Assembly: GCF_004348985.1 (NCBI RefSeq)
Contig: NZ_SMKW01000040.1
Span: 1 to 64,000, forward strand
Length of the DNA stretch: 64,000 bases
Direction of reading: 5' to 3'
From: Saccharopolyspora elongata
GTDB lineage: Bacteria > Actinomycetota > Actinomycetes > Mycobacteriales > Pseudonocardiaceae
Shown: positions 16,468 through 25,333 of the stretch, one piece after another
Layout: each line of letters begins with the position of its first letter
How positions within the stretch are numbered: position 1 is the stretch's first letter
Notes under the pieces: model-generated
Seen by the model: only the letters and a program-made list of their open reading frames with translations
Told to the model about the DNA's origin: nothing
Databases searched by the model: none
Translations under genes and position numbers: made by a program

Positions 16468-16856
16468 CAGGAAGGTTCCCATCCTCGCACCGGAGCCGAG
16501 CTCCACAACAGGCGTCCGCCGGCTCATCGGTGACAGGAAAGTTCCCATGCACTCACCGCAGGAACCGGCCCGTGACAGGAAGGTTCCCCAGCTCGCACCG
16601 CACGGCTCGGTGGTGACAGGAAAGTTCCCAGCTCGCACCACACGGCTCAGTGGTGACAGGAAAGTTCCCATGCAGTCACCGCGGTACTGAGCGGCGCTGA
16701 CAGGAAAGTTCCCCAGCTCGCGCCGCGGGCTCGGTGACGGAGGAGTTCCCATCCGCATGCCACCGGGCCTCGTTGCGGTCGGCCCGTGACAGGAAGGTTC
16801 CCCAGCTCGCACCGCACCGCCCGGTGGTGACAGGAAGGTTCCCATGCACTCACCGG
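16464..16856 (+). repeat. Nine-copy array of the TGACAGGAARGTTCCC repeat
   Basis: The gap between the epimerase and sdaA (convergent) consists almost wholly of this repeat. Copies begin (TGAC) at 16465, 16531, 16573, 16614, 16654, 16698, 16735 (degenerate), 16788 and 16828, all in the same orientation. Copies 3-6 are spaced 40-44 bp and share their spacers (CACGGCTC-GTG), so they form a true tandem repeat of about 41 bp. Tails read CAGCTCGCACC or ATGCACTCACC, variants not seen elsewhere in the window. Confidence 0.9.
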
Positions 16857-16868
16857 GCGTGCGGCGGG

Positions 16869-18224
<1,356 letters not shown>

Positions 18225-18253
18225 TGACCGTCTCCTCCCTCGCCTATTCCCCG

Positions 18254-18625
18254 CTACTCCGCGATCACCGCGGCGTACTGCTCGGCGGTGAGCAGAGCGC
18301 CGGTGTCGGAGGTGCGCACCTCCAGCAGCCAGCCCTCGCCGTAGGGCTCGGAGTTGACCAGCGCCGGATCGTCCACGACGGACTCGTTGATCGCCACGAC
18401 CTCGCCGGTCACCGGGGCGAACAGGTCGCTGACGGACTTCGTGGACTCCAGCTCGCCGCAGGCCTGGCCCGCCTCGATCTGCTCCCCCACCTCGGGCAGC
18501 TGCACGAAGACGATGTCGCCGAGCGCATCCGCGGCGTGCTGGGTGATGCCGATCCGGACCAGCTCGTCGCGGTCCTCGATCCACTCGTGCTCTTCGGTGT
18601 AGCGCAGGTTCGCAGGCAGGGACAT
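18254..18625 (-). CDS. gcvH: Glycine cleavage system H protein
   Basis: A 123-residue lipoyl carrier of the glycine cleavage complex, which shuttles the aminomethyl group between the P and T proteins. The lipoylated residue is Lys63 in GELESTKSVSDLFAPV. The N-terminus MSLPANLRYTEEHEWIE is family-typical, so ATG at 18625 is preferred over an ATG five codons upstream. The other gcv genes are not in this window, so the H protein works with subunits encoded elsewhere. The tandem glycine riboswitch immediately upstream controls it. Confidence 0.97.
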   Translation of the reverse strand: MSLPANLRYTEEHEWIEDRDELVRIGITQHAADALGDIVFVQLPEVGEQIEAGQACGELESTKSVSDLFAPVTGEVVAINESVVDDPALVNSEPYGEGWLLEVRTSDTGALLTAEQYAAVIAE

Positions 18626-18676
18626 GACGGGAGGCTCCAAGGCTTTCGGGGGCAGGGATGCCCGAGCGGGGCTGGG

Positions 18677-18877
18677 CCTCCCCCTCTGTTTCGGAACCTG
18701 AGAGCTTCGCCGCGGTTTCTCGCGGCTTGCACCGTGGGTGGAGCGTCAGGGATGACGCGCGCTTTCCAGAGTTGCCTCGCCCGAACGGTCATGGGTGCCT
18801 GAGAGTTTGTGGGGAGTCTTGCTCCTTCGGCGCCCTGACGGCTCGGTGTGAGCCCTCAAGGTCTCTCCCGCACGGGG
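18677..18877 (-). promoter_or_regulatory. Tandem glycine riboswitch
   Basis: The minus strand upstream of gcvH carries two glycine aptamers. The first, from about 18877, has GCGGGAGAGACC, then GGCGCCGAAGGAGCAA, then ACTCTCAGGCACC with a following CCGTTCGGG stem. The second has AACTCTGGAAAG, a variable stem, CACGGTGCAAGCC, then AGCTCTCAGGTTCCGAAACA and AGAGGGGGA. These are the conserved blocks of the class. Tandem glycine riboswitches usually switch on glycine-cleavage genes when glycine is high. Here the output is gcvH and, 29 bp beyond it, sdaA. The expression platform probably lies between 18677 and the gcvH start. Confidence 0.92.
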
Positions 18878-18992
18878 TCGACGGCCGGTATGCGATTGTC
18901 GATGTGCTCAGCAACGATAAACGGGCCAGCCCTGGTGTCAATGCCCTCCCCCACCTGACCGGCGGCGGCCCGAAGCACTCAGGAGGCCGGTG

Positions 18993-20549
18993 ATGCTGGA
19001 CATCCGGGCGCTGGTCGAACGGGTCGGCCCCACACTGCTGCGCACAGTGGTCAGCCCGGAGCCGACGGTCTGCGTGGGGGACGTCGTCATCGCCGAACCC
19101 GATGAGCCGCCGACCGCGGCGGGCGGCGACCTCGTGCTGGGCGTGGCAGTCACGGATCGCGAGCAGGCGAAACGGCTGGCGAGGGCCTGCGGCGCGCAGG
19201 GCGCGGCAGCGGTGCTGCTCAAGCCGCCGATCTCGGCGGACGACGCGGTGGCCGCGGCGGCCGAGGAAGCCGGGGTGGCCCTGGTGGAGGTCCGGCCGGG
19301 TGCCGGCTGGGCGCAGTTGGTGTGGCTGATCCGGGCGGCGCTGGCCGGGACCGGTATCGAGGAGGCCGACGCGCGCGGCACCGGGGTCGGCGACCTGTTC
19401 CGCCTCGCCGACGCGGTCGCCGACGTGGTGGACGCGCCGGTCACGATCGAGGACGCGCACTCCCAGGTCCTGGCCTACTCCGCCAGGCAGGACCTGACCG
19501 ACCCGGCGCGGGTCTCGACGATCATGGGCCGGAAGCAGCCGGACGAGGTGCTCGCCAAGTTCCGGGCCCGCGGCACGTTCCGCCAGCTCAGCAAGGGCAG
19601 TTCGGCGATCTTCGTGCCCGCCCAGCAGGACGGCACCCTGCCCCGCCTGGTGGTGCCGATCCGGATGGGAGGCGAGCTGCTCGGCTCGATGTGGGCCGTG
19701 GTGCCCGGGGAGGTCTCCGAGGAGCGCTCCACCGCGTTCGCCGACACCGCGCCGCTGGTCGCGCTGCAACTGCTGCGGTGGCGGGCGGTGGCGGACGCGG
19801 AGCGCCGCCGGTCCGCCGAGCAGGTGCGGCTGCTGCTGGAGGGGGGCGAGGGCTGGCGGGTGGCCGTGAACGAGCTGGCGGTGCCCAACGAGGCGCATCG
19901 GGTCGTCGCGATCGAAATGCCGTCGTCCGCCGGACCCGCGGAGGGGCACCGGCTGGCGATGTGGGAGTGGATCACGCGCGGGATCGGGCGGCGCCCGCTG
20001 GTCACCGAGATCGGCACCATGCTCTACGCCCTGGTGCCGGACCGGGCGGGCGCGGGCGGCTGGCCGGACCTGCGGGAAGCGCTCATGTCCCACGACGCTT
20101 CGCCGCGCCCGCTGATCGCGGTGGGCAATGCGGTGGCGGTCGCCGACCTCCCCCAGTCGCGCGCGCAGGCCGAGGAGCTGGTCGGCCTGCTGCGCACCGG
20201 CCAGCTGCGCGACCGGGTGGCGGTGTACGAGGACAACTGGCACCTGGTGGTGCTCAGCCGGATGGCCGGTGCGTCGACCGACGCGGGTGTCGGCTCCCTG
20301 GGCCCGCTGCCGGTGCTGCGCGAGCACGACCGAACGCAGGGCACCGAATACCTGGCAACCCTCCACGCGTGGCTGCGCCACCCGGGCGACCCGCGGCAGG
20401 CGAGCCGAGAGCTGCGCGTGCACCCGAACACCTTCCGCTACCGGATGAAGCGGCTCACCCAACTCGTGGACATCGACCTGGAGAGCCCCAACGTCCGCGC
20501 AGCGCTGTTCGTGCAACTGCTCGCCGACCGCTGGGCCCAGCACGGCTGA
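18993..20549 (+). CDS. PucR/CdaR-family transcriptional regulator
   Basis: A 518-residue regulator. The N-terminal PucR-type ligand domain contains DIRALVERVGPTLLRTVV; a GGDEF-like central region follows; the C-terminal PucR helix-turn-helix reads RQASRELRVHPNTFRYRMKR LTQLVDIDLESPN. AGGAGG at 18981-18986 gives 6-nt spacing to ATG at 18993 and only 3 nt to GTG at 18990, so ATG is preferred. It precedes ald on the same strand. In Bacillus subtilis the PucR-family protein AdeR activates ald, so this gene is a good candidate for the alanine-responsive activator of its neighbour. It diverges from the glycine riboswitch promoter. Confidence 0.9.
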   Translation: MLDIRALVERVGPTLLRTVVSPEPTVCVGDVVIAEPDEPPTAAGGDLVLGVAVTDREQAKRLARACGAQGAAAVLLKPPISADDAVAAAAEEAGVALVEVRPGAGWAQLVWLIRAALAGTGIEEADARGTGVGDLFRLADAVADVVDAPVTIEDAHSQVLAYSARQDLTDPARVSTIMGRKQPDEVLAKFRARGTFRQLSKGSSAIFVPAQQDGTLPRLVVPIRMGGELLGSMWAVVPGEVSEERSTAFADTAPLVALQLLRWRAVADAERRRSAEQVRLLLEGGEGWRVAVNELAVPNEAHRVVAIEMPSSAGPAEGHRLAMWEWITRGIGRRPLVTEIGTMLYALVPDRAGAGGWPDLREALMSHDASPRPLIAVGNAVAVADLPQSRAQAEELVGLLRTGQLRDRVAVYEDNWHLVVLSRMAGASTDAGVGSLGPLPVLREHDRTQGTEYLATLHAWLRHPGDPRQASRELRVHPNTFRYRMKRLTQLVDIDLESPNVRAALFVQLLADRWAQHG

Positions 20550-20551
20550 CA

Positions 20552-20796
20552 GCAAGGGAACTTTCCTGTCACCCCGCACCCGCCGAAGCCGCGCCCCTGG
20601 CGGCTGCGAGCAAGGGTTCCTGTCACAACGGGTCCGGCGGGATGCGAGCAAGGGAACCTTCCTGTCACCACCAGGCCGATGACGCACCCCTGGTGACGTG
20701 CGAAAGGGAACCTTCCTGCCACCGCATGACAGGAAAGTTCCCTTGCTTCCACCGGCCGCCCGGGTGGCTGCGAGCAAGGGAACCTTTCTGTCACCC
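20552..20796. repeat. Six copies of the TGACAGGAARGTTCCC repeat
   Basis: Between PucR and ald (415 bp, no gene). Five copies are inverted (GCAAGGGAACCTTCCTGTCA type) and one, near 20727, is forward. One inverted copy (near 20610) is shortened. Almost all share the CAAGGG variant, unlike the CATGGG copies at 39.9 kb. Confidence 0.88.
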
Positions 20797-20852
20797 CGGC
20801 ATCCTCGCCGCGCCGTTCCGGCCCTGCCGGCGCGTTGGCTTCGTGGCAGCCG

Positions 20853-20875
20853 GCTTTGTGCTGCGGGCACAAAGC
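20853..20875. promoter_or_regulatory. Perfect dyad upstream of ald
   Basis: GCTTTGTGC and GCACAAAGC flank a 5-nt centre (TGCGG), 90 bp before the ald start and downstream of the PucR gene. Position and symmetry fit an activator site for the neighbouring PucR/AdeR-type regulator. A short mRNA hairpin is the alternative. Confidence 0.5.
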
Positions 20876-20964
20876 GCGCGGGGCAATCTCATCCTGCGGG
20901 AATGATGCGCCCCTTTCGGCGGCAGCGGATCGTGGTGCGCAACAGGAGACGAAAGGATTCCGCC

Positions 20965-22080
20965 GTGAAGATCGCAGTACCGCGCGAGATCAAGAACAAC
21001 GAGTACCGGGTCGCGATCACACCTGCGGGCGTGCACGAGCTGACCACCCGCGGTCACGACGTCTTCGTCGAGACGAACGCCGGCGCCGGTTCCTCCATCC
21101 CCGACGAGGACTTCCTCGCGGCCGGGGCGAAGGTGCTGCCCACCGCCGAGGAGGTGTGGGGCGAGGGCCAGCTGGTCCTCAAGGTCAAGGAGCCGATCGC
21201 CGAGGAGTACCCGCGGTTGCGCCGGGACCAGGTGCTGTTCACCTACCTGCACCTGGCGGCCTCCGCCGAGCTGACCGACGCGATGTTGAAGTCCGGGGTC
21301 ACCGGCATCGCCTACGAGACGGTGCAGACGGCCAACGGCGCGCTGCCGCTGCTCGCGCCGATGAGCGAGGTCGCCGGGCGCCTCGCCCCGCAGGTGGGCG
21401 CCTACTCGCTGATGCGTCCCAGCGGCGGCCGCGGCGTGCTGCCCGGCGGTGTTCCCGGCGTGCACCCGGCGCGGGTCGTGGTGATCGGCGGTGGCGTCGC
21501 GGGCCTCAACGCCGCGCGCGTCGCGCTGGGCATGGGTGCCAACGTCGAGCTGCTCGACACCAACGTCGACAAGCTCCGCGAGATCGACCGCGACTTCCAC
21601 GGCCAGATCCGCACCGTGACGTCCAACCGCTACTCGGTCGAGCAGGCCGTGCGGGCCGCCGACCTGGTCATCGGCGCCGTGCTGATCCCGGGCGCGAAGG
21701 CGCCGAAGCTGGTCTCCAACCACCTGGTCTCCGAGATGAAGCCGGGCAGCGTGCTGGTCGACATCGCCATCGACCAGGGCGGTTGCTTCGCCGACTCCCG
21801 CCCGACCACGCACGACGACCCGACGTACCGGGTGCACAACTCGGTGTTCTACTGCGTGGCGAACATGCCGGGCGCGGTCCCGAACACCTCGACGCACGCG
21901 CTCACCAACGTCACGTTGCCGTACGTGCTGCGCATCGCCGAGCAGGGCTGGCAGCAGGCCTGCCGCGCGGACGACGCGCTCGCCGGTGGCCTCAACACCC
22001 ACGACGGCAAGCTGGTCAACGAGCCGGTCGCCGAGGCGCACGGGCTGACCAGCACGCCGATCAGCAGCGTGCTCGCCTGA
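20965..22080 (+). CDS. ald: L-alanine dehydrogenase
   Basis: A 371-residue NAD-dependent enzyme interconverting L-alanine with pyruvate and ammonium. Length and catalytic positions match the Mycobacterium tuberculosis enzyme: Lys75 (VLKVKEP), His96 (FTYLHLA) and Asp270 (DIAIDQGG). The NAD-binding fold shows VVVIGGGVAGLNAARVALGM. The GTG start at 20965 has GAAAGGA upstream. It lets the cell use alanine as carbon and nitrogen source, or recycle NADH when pyruvate is plentiful. The PucR gene upstream and the dyad at 20853 suggest its control. Confidence 0.97.
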   Translation: MKIAVPREIKNNEYRVAITPAGVHELTTRGHDVFVETNAGAGSSIPDEDFLAAGAKVLPTAEEVWGEGQLVLKVKEPIAEEYPRLRRDQVLFTYLHLAASAELTDAMLKSGVTGIAYETVQTANGALPLLAPMSEVAGRLAPQVGAYSLMRPSGGRGVLPGGVPGVHPARVVVIGGGVAGLNAARVALGMGANVELLDTNVDKLREIDRDFHGQIRTVTSNRYSVEQAVRAADLVIGAVLIPGAKAPKLVSNHLVSEMKPGSVLVDIAIDQGGCFADSRPTTHDDPTYRVHNSVFYCVANMPGAVPNTSTHALTNVTLPYVLRIAEQGWQQACRADDALAGGLNTHDGKLVNEPVAEAHGLTSTPISSVLA

Positions 22081-22508
22081 TCTCGCCTGCGAGCGGGGGA
22101 ACCTTCCTGTCACCGCGCGGCAGGGAGTTTCCCCGCTCGCGGCGTTTTCGCATGCGGGAGCCCGTCTGGGAGGTGTTCTCGGATCGTCGCCGCGAATGCA
22201 CCGAACAGGTAATGGGCTCACACAGCCGAACGGGGCGGCCCGCTCAACCAGCCTGGGGGTCACCGGGAGCAGGCCGCCACTTTTAGTGTAGGCCACGATC
22301 GCCCATTTGCCGAAGCAGCGAGCCCCTGCTCGGCCGCCAATTTCGGACCGAATCGATAACCACTCGATGGAGTGAGCCTCGAGTGGTGAGTGTGCAGGCG
22401 TGCGCCTCGACTGCCGATGTCACCCGATGGGGGTCGTCGGGGTGCTCCGCTCCGCGATCTCCACCGGCAACACCGACGCACTCGCAACGTTCGACGGTGG
22501 GAGACGAA
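22081..22508. repeat. Two repeat copies, otherwise empty intergenic region
   Basis: A 428-bp gap. At 22089-22140 an inverted copy (GAGCGGGGGAACCTTCCTGT) is followed by a degenerate forward copy (GGCAGGGAGTTTCCCCGCTC), giving an inverted pair just after the ald stop that could act as a terminator. Nothing recognisable follows up to the next gene. Confidence 0.6.
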
Positions 22509-23045
22509 GTGACGGACACGGCGCTGCGGAAAGCTGTCCTCGACCGACTCGACAGGGTGGATCTGGCATCCGAAGACAACGCACCCGAGGTGCTGTTGCC
22601 GCTCGCCCGCTCCGAGCTCTACCGGCTCACCGAGGGCCTGCGCACCCTGCTCGACGAGCACGAACCGGCCGAGGACGGCAGGTGCCGGTCCTGCCAGGGC
22701 ACGCTGCGCGGCCGTCCGTGGCCGTGCACGATCTGGGTCACCGCGCACCGGCTGCTGATCGGGGACCACACCGGCGAGCCCGCGCACGCCCGCAGCAGCG
22801 GTCTGGACGCGCTGCGCCGGAGGCTGCGGCGCAGGCGGGACGACGAGGCGAAGGACATCGCGGTCATCCCCGAGCCGATCATCTCCTCGACCGGCCCCGG
22901 GCCCAGCGACTGGGACACCAACGAATTCCTCCGCCCCGACCTGACCACGGACCCGGCCCCGCCGCTGGCGACCGGTCGCCTCGATGCGGATCGCGGCACG
23001 ATCTACCGGGCCGCCGTGATCGACCGGTCCATCCGCTGGCCCTAG
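22509..23045 (+). CDS. Conserved hypothetical protein with CxxC...C motif
   Basis: A 178-residue protein of unknown function. An N-terminal helical part (MTDTALRKAVLDRLDRVDLA; LYRLTEGLRTLLDEHEP) precedes CRSCQGTLRGRPWPC (Cys59, Cys62, Cys73), a possible zinc knuckle. A basic stretch LRRRLRRRRDDE and an acidic, Pro-rich tail ending IDRSIRWP follow. Short actinomycete proteins with this helix plus CRxC...WPC layout are common and uncharacterised. GTG at 22509 is chosen because GGGAGACG precedes it; the longer in-frame extension from 22383 has atypical composition. No signal peptide or membrane segment is seen. Confidence 0.65.
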   Translation: MTDTALRKAVLDRLDRVDLASEDNAPEVLLPLARSELYRLTEGLRTLLDEHEPAEDGRCRSCQGTLRGRPWPCTIWVTAHRLLIGDHTGEPAHARSSGLDALRRRLRRRRDDEAKDIAVIPEPIISSTGPGPSDWDTNEFLRPDLTTDPAPPLATGRLDADRGTIYRAAVIDRSIRWP

Positions 23046-23197
23046 GCGCCCACGCGTGGCGATGTCCGTCACACCGCAGGGCCGCGACCACGCCCGGCGC
23101 TGAGAACAAGCTGGGAAAACGCTCCTTCGCACCTGACCACCCGGGCCTGTCCGGCAGGATGGGCCCCGTCGGTTGAACGGGTGACGATGGAGGGCGC

Positions 23198-24163
23198 GTG
23201 CACGACGGCAGTGGCCGGATCGTCGTTGAGGGTCTCAGCAAGAGCTTCGGCCCGGTCAGCGCGGTGCAGGACCTGAGCTTCACGGTCCGCCCCGGGGCGG
23301 TGACCGGGTTCCTCGGCCCCAACGGGTCCGGCAAGACGACGACGCTGCGGATGCTCCTCGGCCTGGTCATGCCCACCTCGGGCACCGCCACCATCAACGG
23401 CCTGCCGTTCCACCAGCTGCCGAACCCGGCGAGCGTGGTCGGCGCCGTGCTCGACGCGCAGAGCTTCCACCCCGGTCGCACCGCCCGCCACCACCTGCGG
23501 TGCTACGCCGCCGCGATGAACGTGCCGGACACGCAGGTCGACCGGGCCCTCGAACTCGTCGGGATGGGCTCCGCGGGGAAGCGCAAAGCAGGCACGTTCT
23601 CGCTGGGCATGCGGCAGCGCCTGGCACTGGCCACCGCACTGCTCGGCGACCCGCAGGTACTGGTGCTGGACGAGCCGGCCAACGGGCTGGACCCGGAGGG
23701 CATCGCCTGGCTGCGGAACTTCCTGAAGGCCTTCGCCGCGAGCGGCCGGACGGTCCTGATGTCCAGCCACTTCCTCCGGGAGATCGAGCACACCGTCGAC
23801 CAGCTGGTGATCATCAGCCGCGGGCGCTGCGTCTTCGACGGCCACCTCGACGAGCTGCGCGCCGCGCAGCGATCGCGGACGCTCGTGCAGGCCGCCGACC
23901 CCCGCAAGCTGATCGAGAAGCTGCACGCGGCCGGCTTGAGCGTCGACTACGTCCCGGACGGCCGGCTCGCGGTGACCGGCGCCGACTCCCGCACGGTCGC
24001 GGACCTGGCGCTGGAAGCCGGGATCGCGTTGTACGCGATGCAGGACGAGCGGATCGGCCTGGAACAGCTGTTCTTCCAGCTCACCCACGGCCAGTACACC
24101 GGCGTCCAGCAGCACGGCGCGCAGGCCGCGCCGGACGCCCGCGGATTCGGGGGGACCGCATGA
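23198..24163 (+). CDS. ABC transporter ATP-binding protein
   Basis: A 321-residue ATPase of the DrrA/CcmA-like type. Walker A is GPNGSGKTTT, the signature is FSLGMRQRL and Walker B is VLVLDEPANGLDP, with the switch His in MSSHFLRE. A C-terminal extension of about 80 residues is typical of drug or lantibiotic-type export ATPases. GTG at 23198 has GGAGGG upstream. It overlaps the permease start by ATGA, so the two form one transporter. The substrate is unknown; similar pairs handle antibiotics, peptides or bacitracin-like compounds. Confidence 0.93.
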   Translation: MHDGSGRIVVEGLSKSFGPVSAVQDLSFTVRPGAVTGFLGPNGSGKTTTLRMLLGLVMPTSGTATINGLPFHQLPNPASVVGAVLDAQSFHPGRTARHHLRCYAAAMNVPDTQVDRALELVGMGSAGKRKAGTFSLGMRQRLALATALLGDPQVLVLDEPANGLDPEGIAWLRNFLKAFAASGRTVLMSSHFLREIEHTVDQLVIISRGRCVFDGHLDELRAAQRSRTLVQAADPRKLIEKLHAAGLSVDYVPDGRLAVTGADSRTVADLALEAGIALYAMQDERIGLEQLFFQLTHGQYTGVQQHGAQAAPDARGFGGTA

Positions 24164-25017
24164 TGGTCGCGCTCGTCAAGGCGGAATTCCGCAAGATCTT
24201 CACCACGAGCCTGTGGTGGGGGATGCTCGCGCCGGTGGTGCTGCTCGGCTTCGGCGCGGGCTCGCTGGGCGGCCCCATGGCGGCGCTCATCGACTCGGTG
24301 CAGGAGCTCGACCGGCCGGTCCCGCTGGGCCTGCTGGCGCTTTCGATGTCGACGAACTTCAGCACCATCTTCGCGGGACTCTTCGGGGCCATGGCGTTCG
24401 CCGGCGAGCACCGGAACAGGACCATCTCGACGACGTACCTCACCGGCAACCCGCGCGGCGCGGTGCTGGCGGCGAAGCTGCTCGCCTACTCGGGCATCGG
24501 CCTGATCTACGGCGTGACGAACGTGCTGTTCGCGAGCCTCGGCAGCCTGGTGGGCGCGGGCATGGACTTCGGCACCTTCGGCAGCCTGGCCGACTGGCTC
24601 AGCGTCGGCGCTGCCGGTGTGCTGACGATGGTGCTGTGGACGGTGCTGGGTGTCGGGTTCGGCGCGCTGGTCGCGAACGCCGTGCTCGCGGTCATCCTGC
24701 CGCTGATCTACAAGTTCATGGTCGAGTTCATCCTGTCGCTGGTCCTGATCGGATCGCCGATCTCCGGCGTCAGCCCGTACCTGCCCGGGACGGCCGGCAA
24801 CGGCATCGTGGCGAACATGGCGGTGCCGCTGTTCGTCTCCGCGGTCGCCGGGCCCGATGAACCGAACACGCCGCGGGCGATCTTCGAGATCCTGCACTTC
24901 TTCTTCGGCGGCAGCTACGGCCATCCGTGGTGGGCGAGCCTGCTCACCTTCGTCGGCTACGCCGCCGTGTTCATCGCCGGCGGCTGGCTGGCCGGCCGTC
25001 GGCGCGACATCGCCTGA
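24160..25017 (+). CDS. ABC-2 type transporter permease
   Basis: A 285-residue integral membrane protein. VKAEFRKIFTTSLWW opens the ABC-2 fold and about six hydrophobic segments follow, with conserved GEHRNRTISTTYLTGNPRG in the cytoplasmic loop after TM2. The C-terminus AGGWLAGRRRDIA is typical. It overlaps the ATPase stop codon (ATGA), so the two are translationally coupled. It forms the membrane part of the exporter. No regulator is adjacent. Confidence 0.9.
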   Translation: MMVALVKAEFRKIFTTSLWWGMLAPVVLLGFGAGSLGGPMAALIDSVQELDRPVPLGLLALSMSTNFSTIFAGLFGAMAFAGEHRNRTISTTYLTGNPRGAVLAAKLLAYSGIGLIYGVTNVLFASLGSLVGAGMDFGTFGSLADWLSVGAAGVLTMVLWTVLGVGFGALVANAVLAVILPLIYKFMVEFILSLVLIGSPISGVSPYLPGTAGNGIVANMAVPLFVSAVAGPDEPNTPRAIFEILHFFFGGSYGHPWWASLLTFVGYAAVFIAGGWLAGRRRDIA

Positions 25018-25030
25018 CGCGCACCACCTG

Positions 25031-25258
25031 TGGAAGGGAACCTTCCTGTCACTGCGGCGCCGGTGGCAGAAAGGTTCCCTTCCTGCCACCGGCCACCGAG
25101 CGCCTCCCGAACCCAGGACCCGGTGGGTGGTGCATGGGAACCTTCCTGTCACCCCACGCAGCGGAGGCCCTCGGTGACGTGAGCATGGGAACCTTCCTGT
25201 CACACCGGGCGCGGTCTGGGCGGTCGTGGTGACAGGAAAGTTCCCATGCTCGCACCGC
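25031..25258. repeat. Five copies of the TGACAGGAARGTTCCC repeat
   Basis: Fills most of the 316-bp gap between the ABC permease and the fused ABC exporter. Order: inverted, forward, inverted, inverted, forward. The second copy (GGTGGCAGAAAGGTTCCC then TTCCTGCCACC, about 25061-25089) carries its own 8-bp inverted arms GGTGGCAG/CTGCCACC and could fold alone. Confidence 0.88.
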
Positions 25259-25333
25259 CTCCCCGGTTTGGCGGGGGTCACAGCGACCGTCCGGCCGGGC
25301 TGCGTGGTCGGTGGGGCGGCATAACCTGGCGAG

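Noticed and set aside
16464..16856. Regular repeats resembling a CRISPR array
   Set aside because: Spacing varies from 37 to 66 bp, the spacers are partly repeated themselves, copies occur in both orientations across the window, and no cas gene is present.
16540..16860. Small proteins with repeated GTFLSP or KVPFL motifs
   Set aside because: These peptides (also at 20.6, 25.1, 29.1, 34 and 40 kb) are translations of the intergenic repeat in various frames, without ribosome binding sites.
18409..18792. 127-residue reverse-strand open frame upstream of gcvH
   Set aside because: It overlaps the tandem glycine riboswitch and the gcvH start in another frame and has no protein motif.
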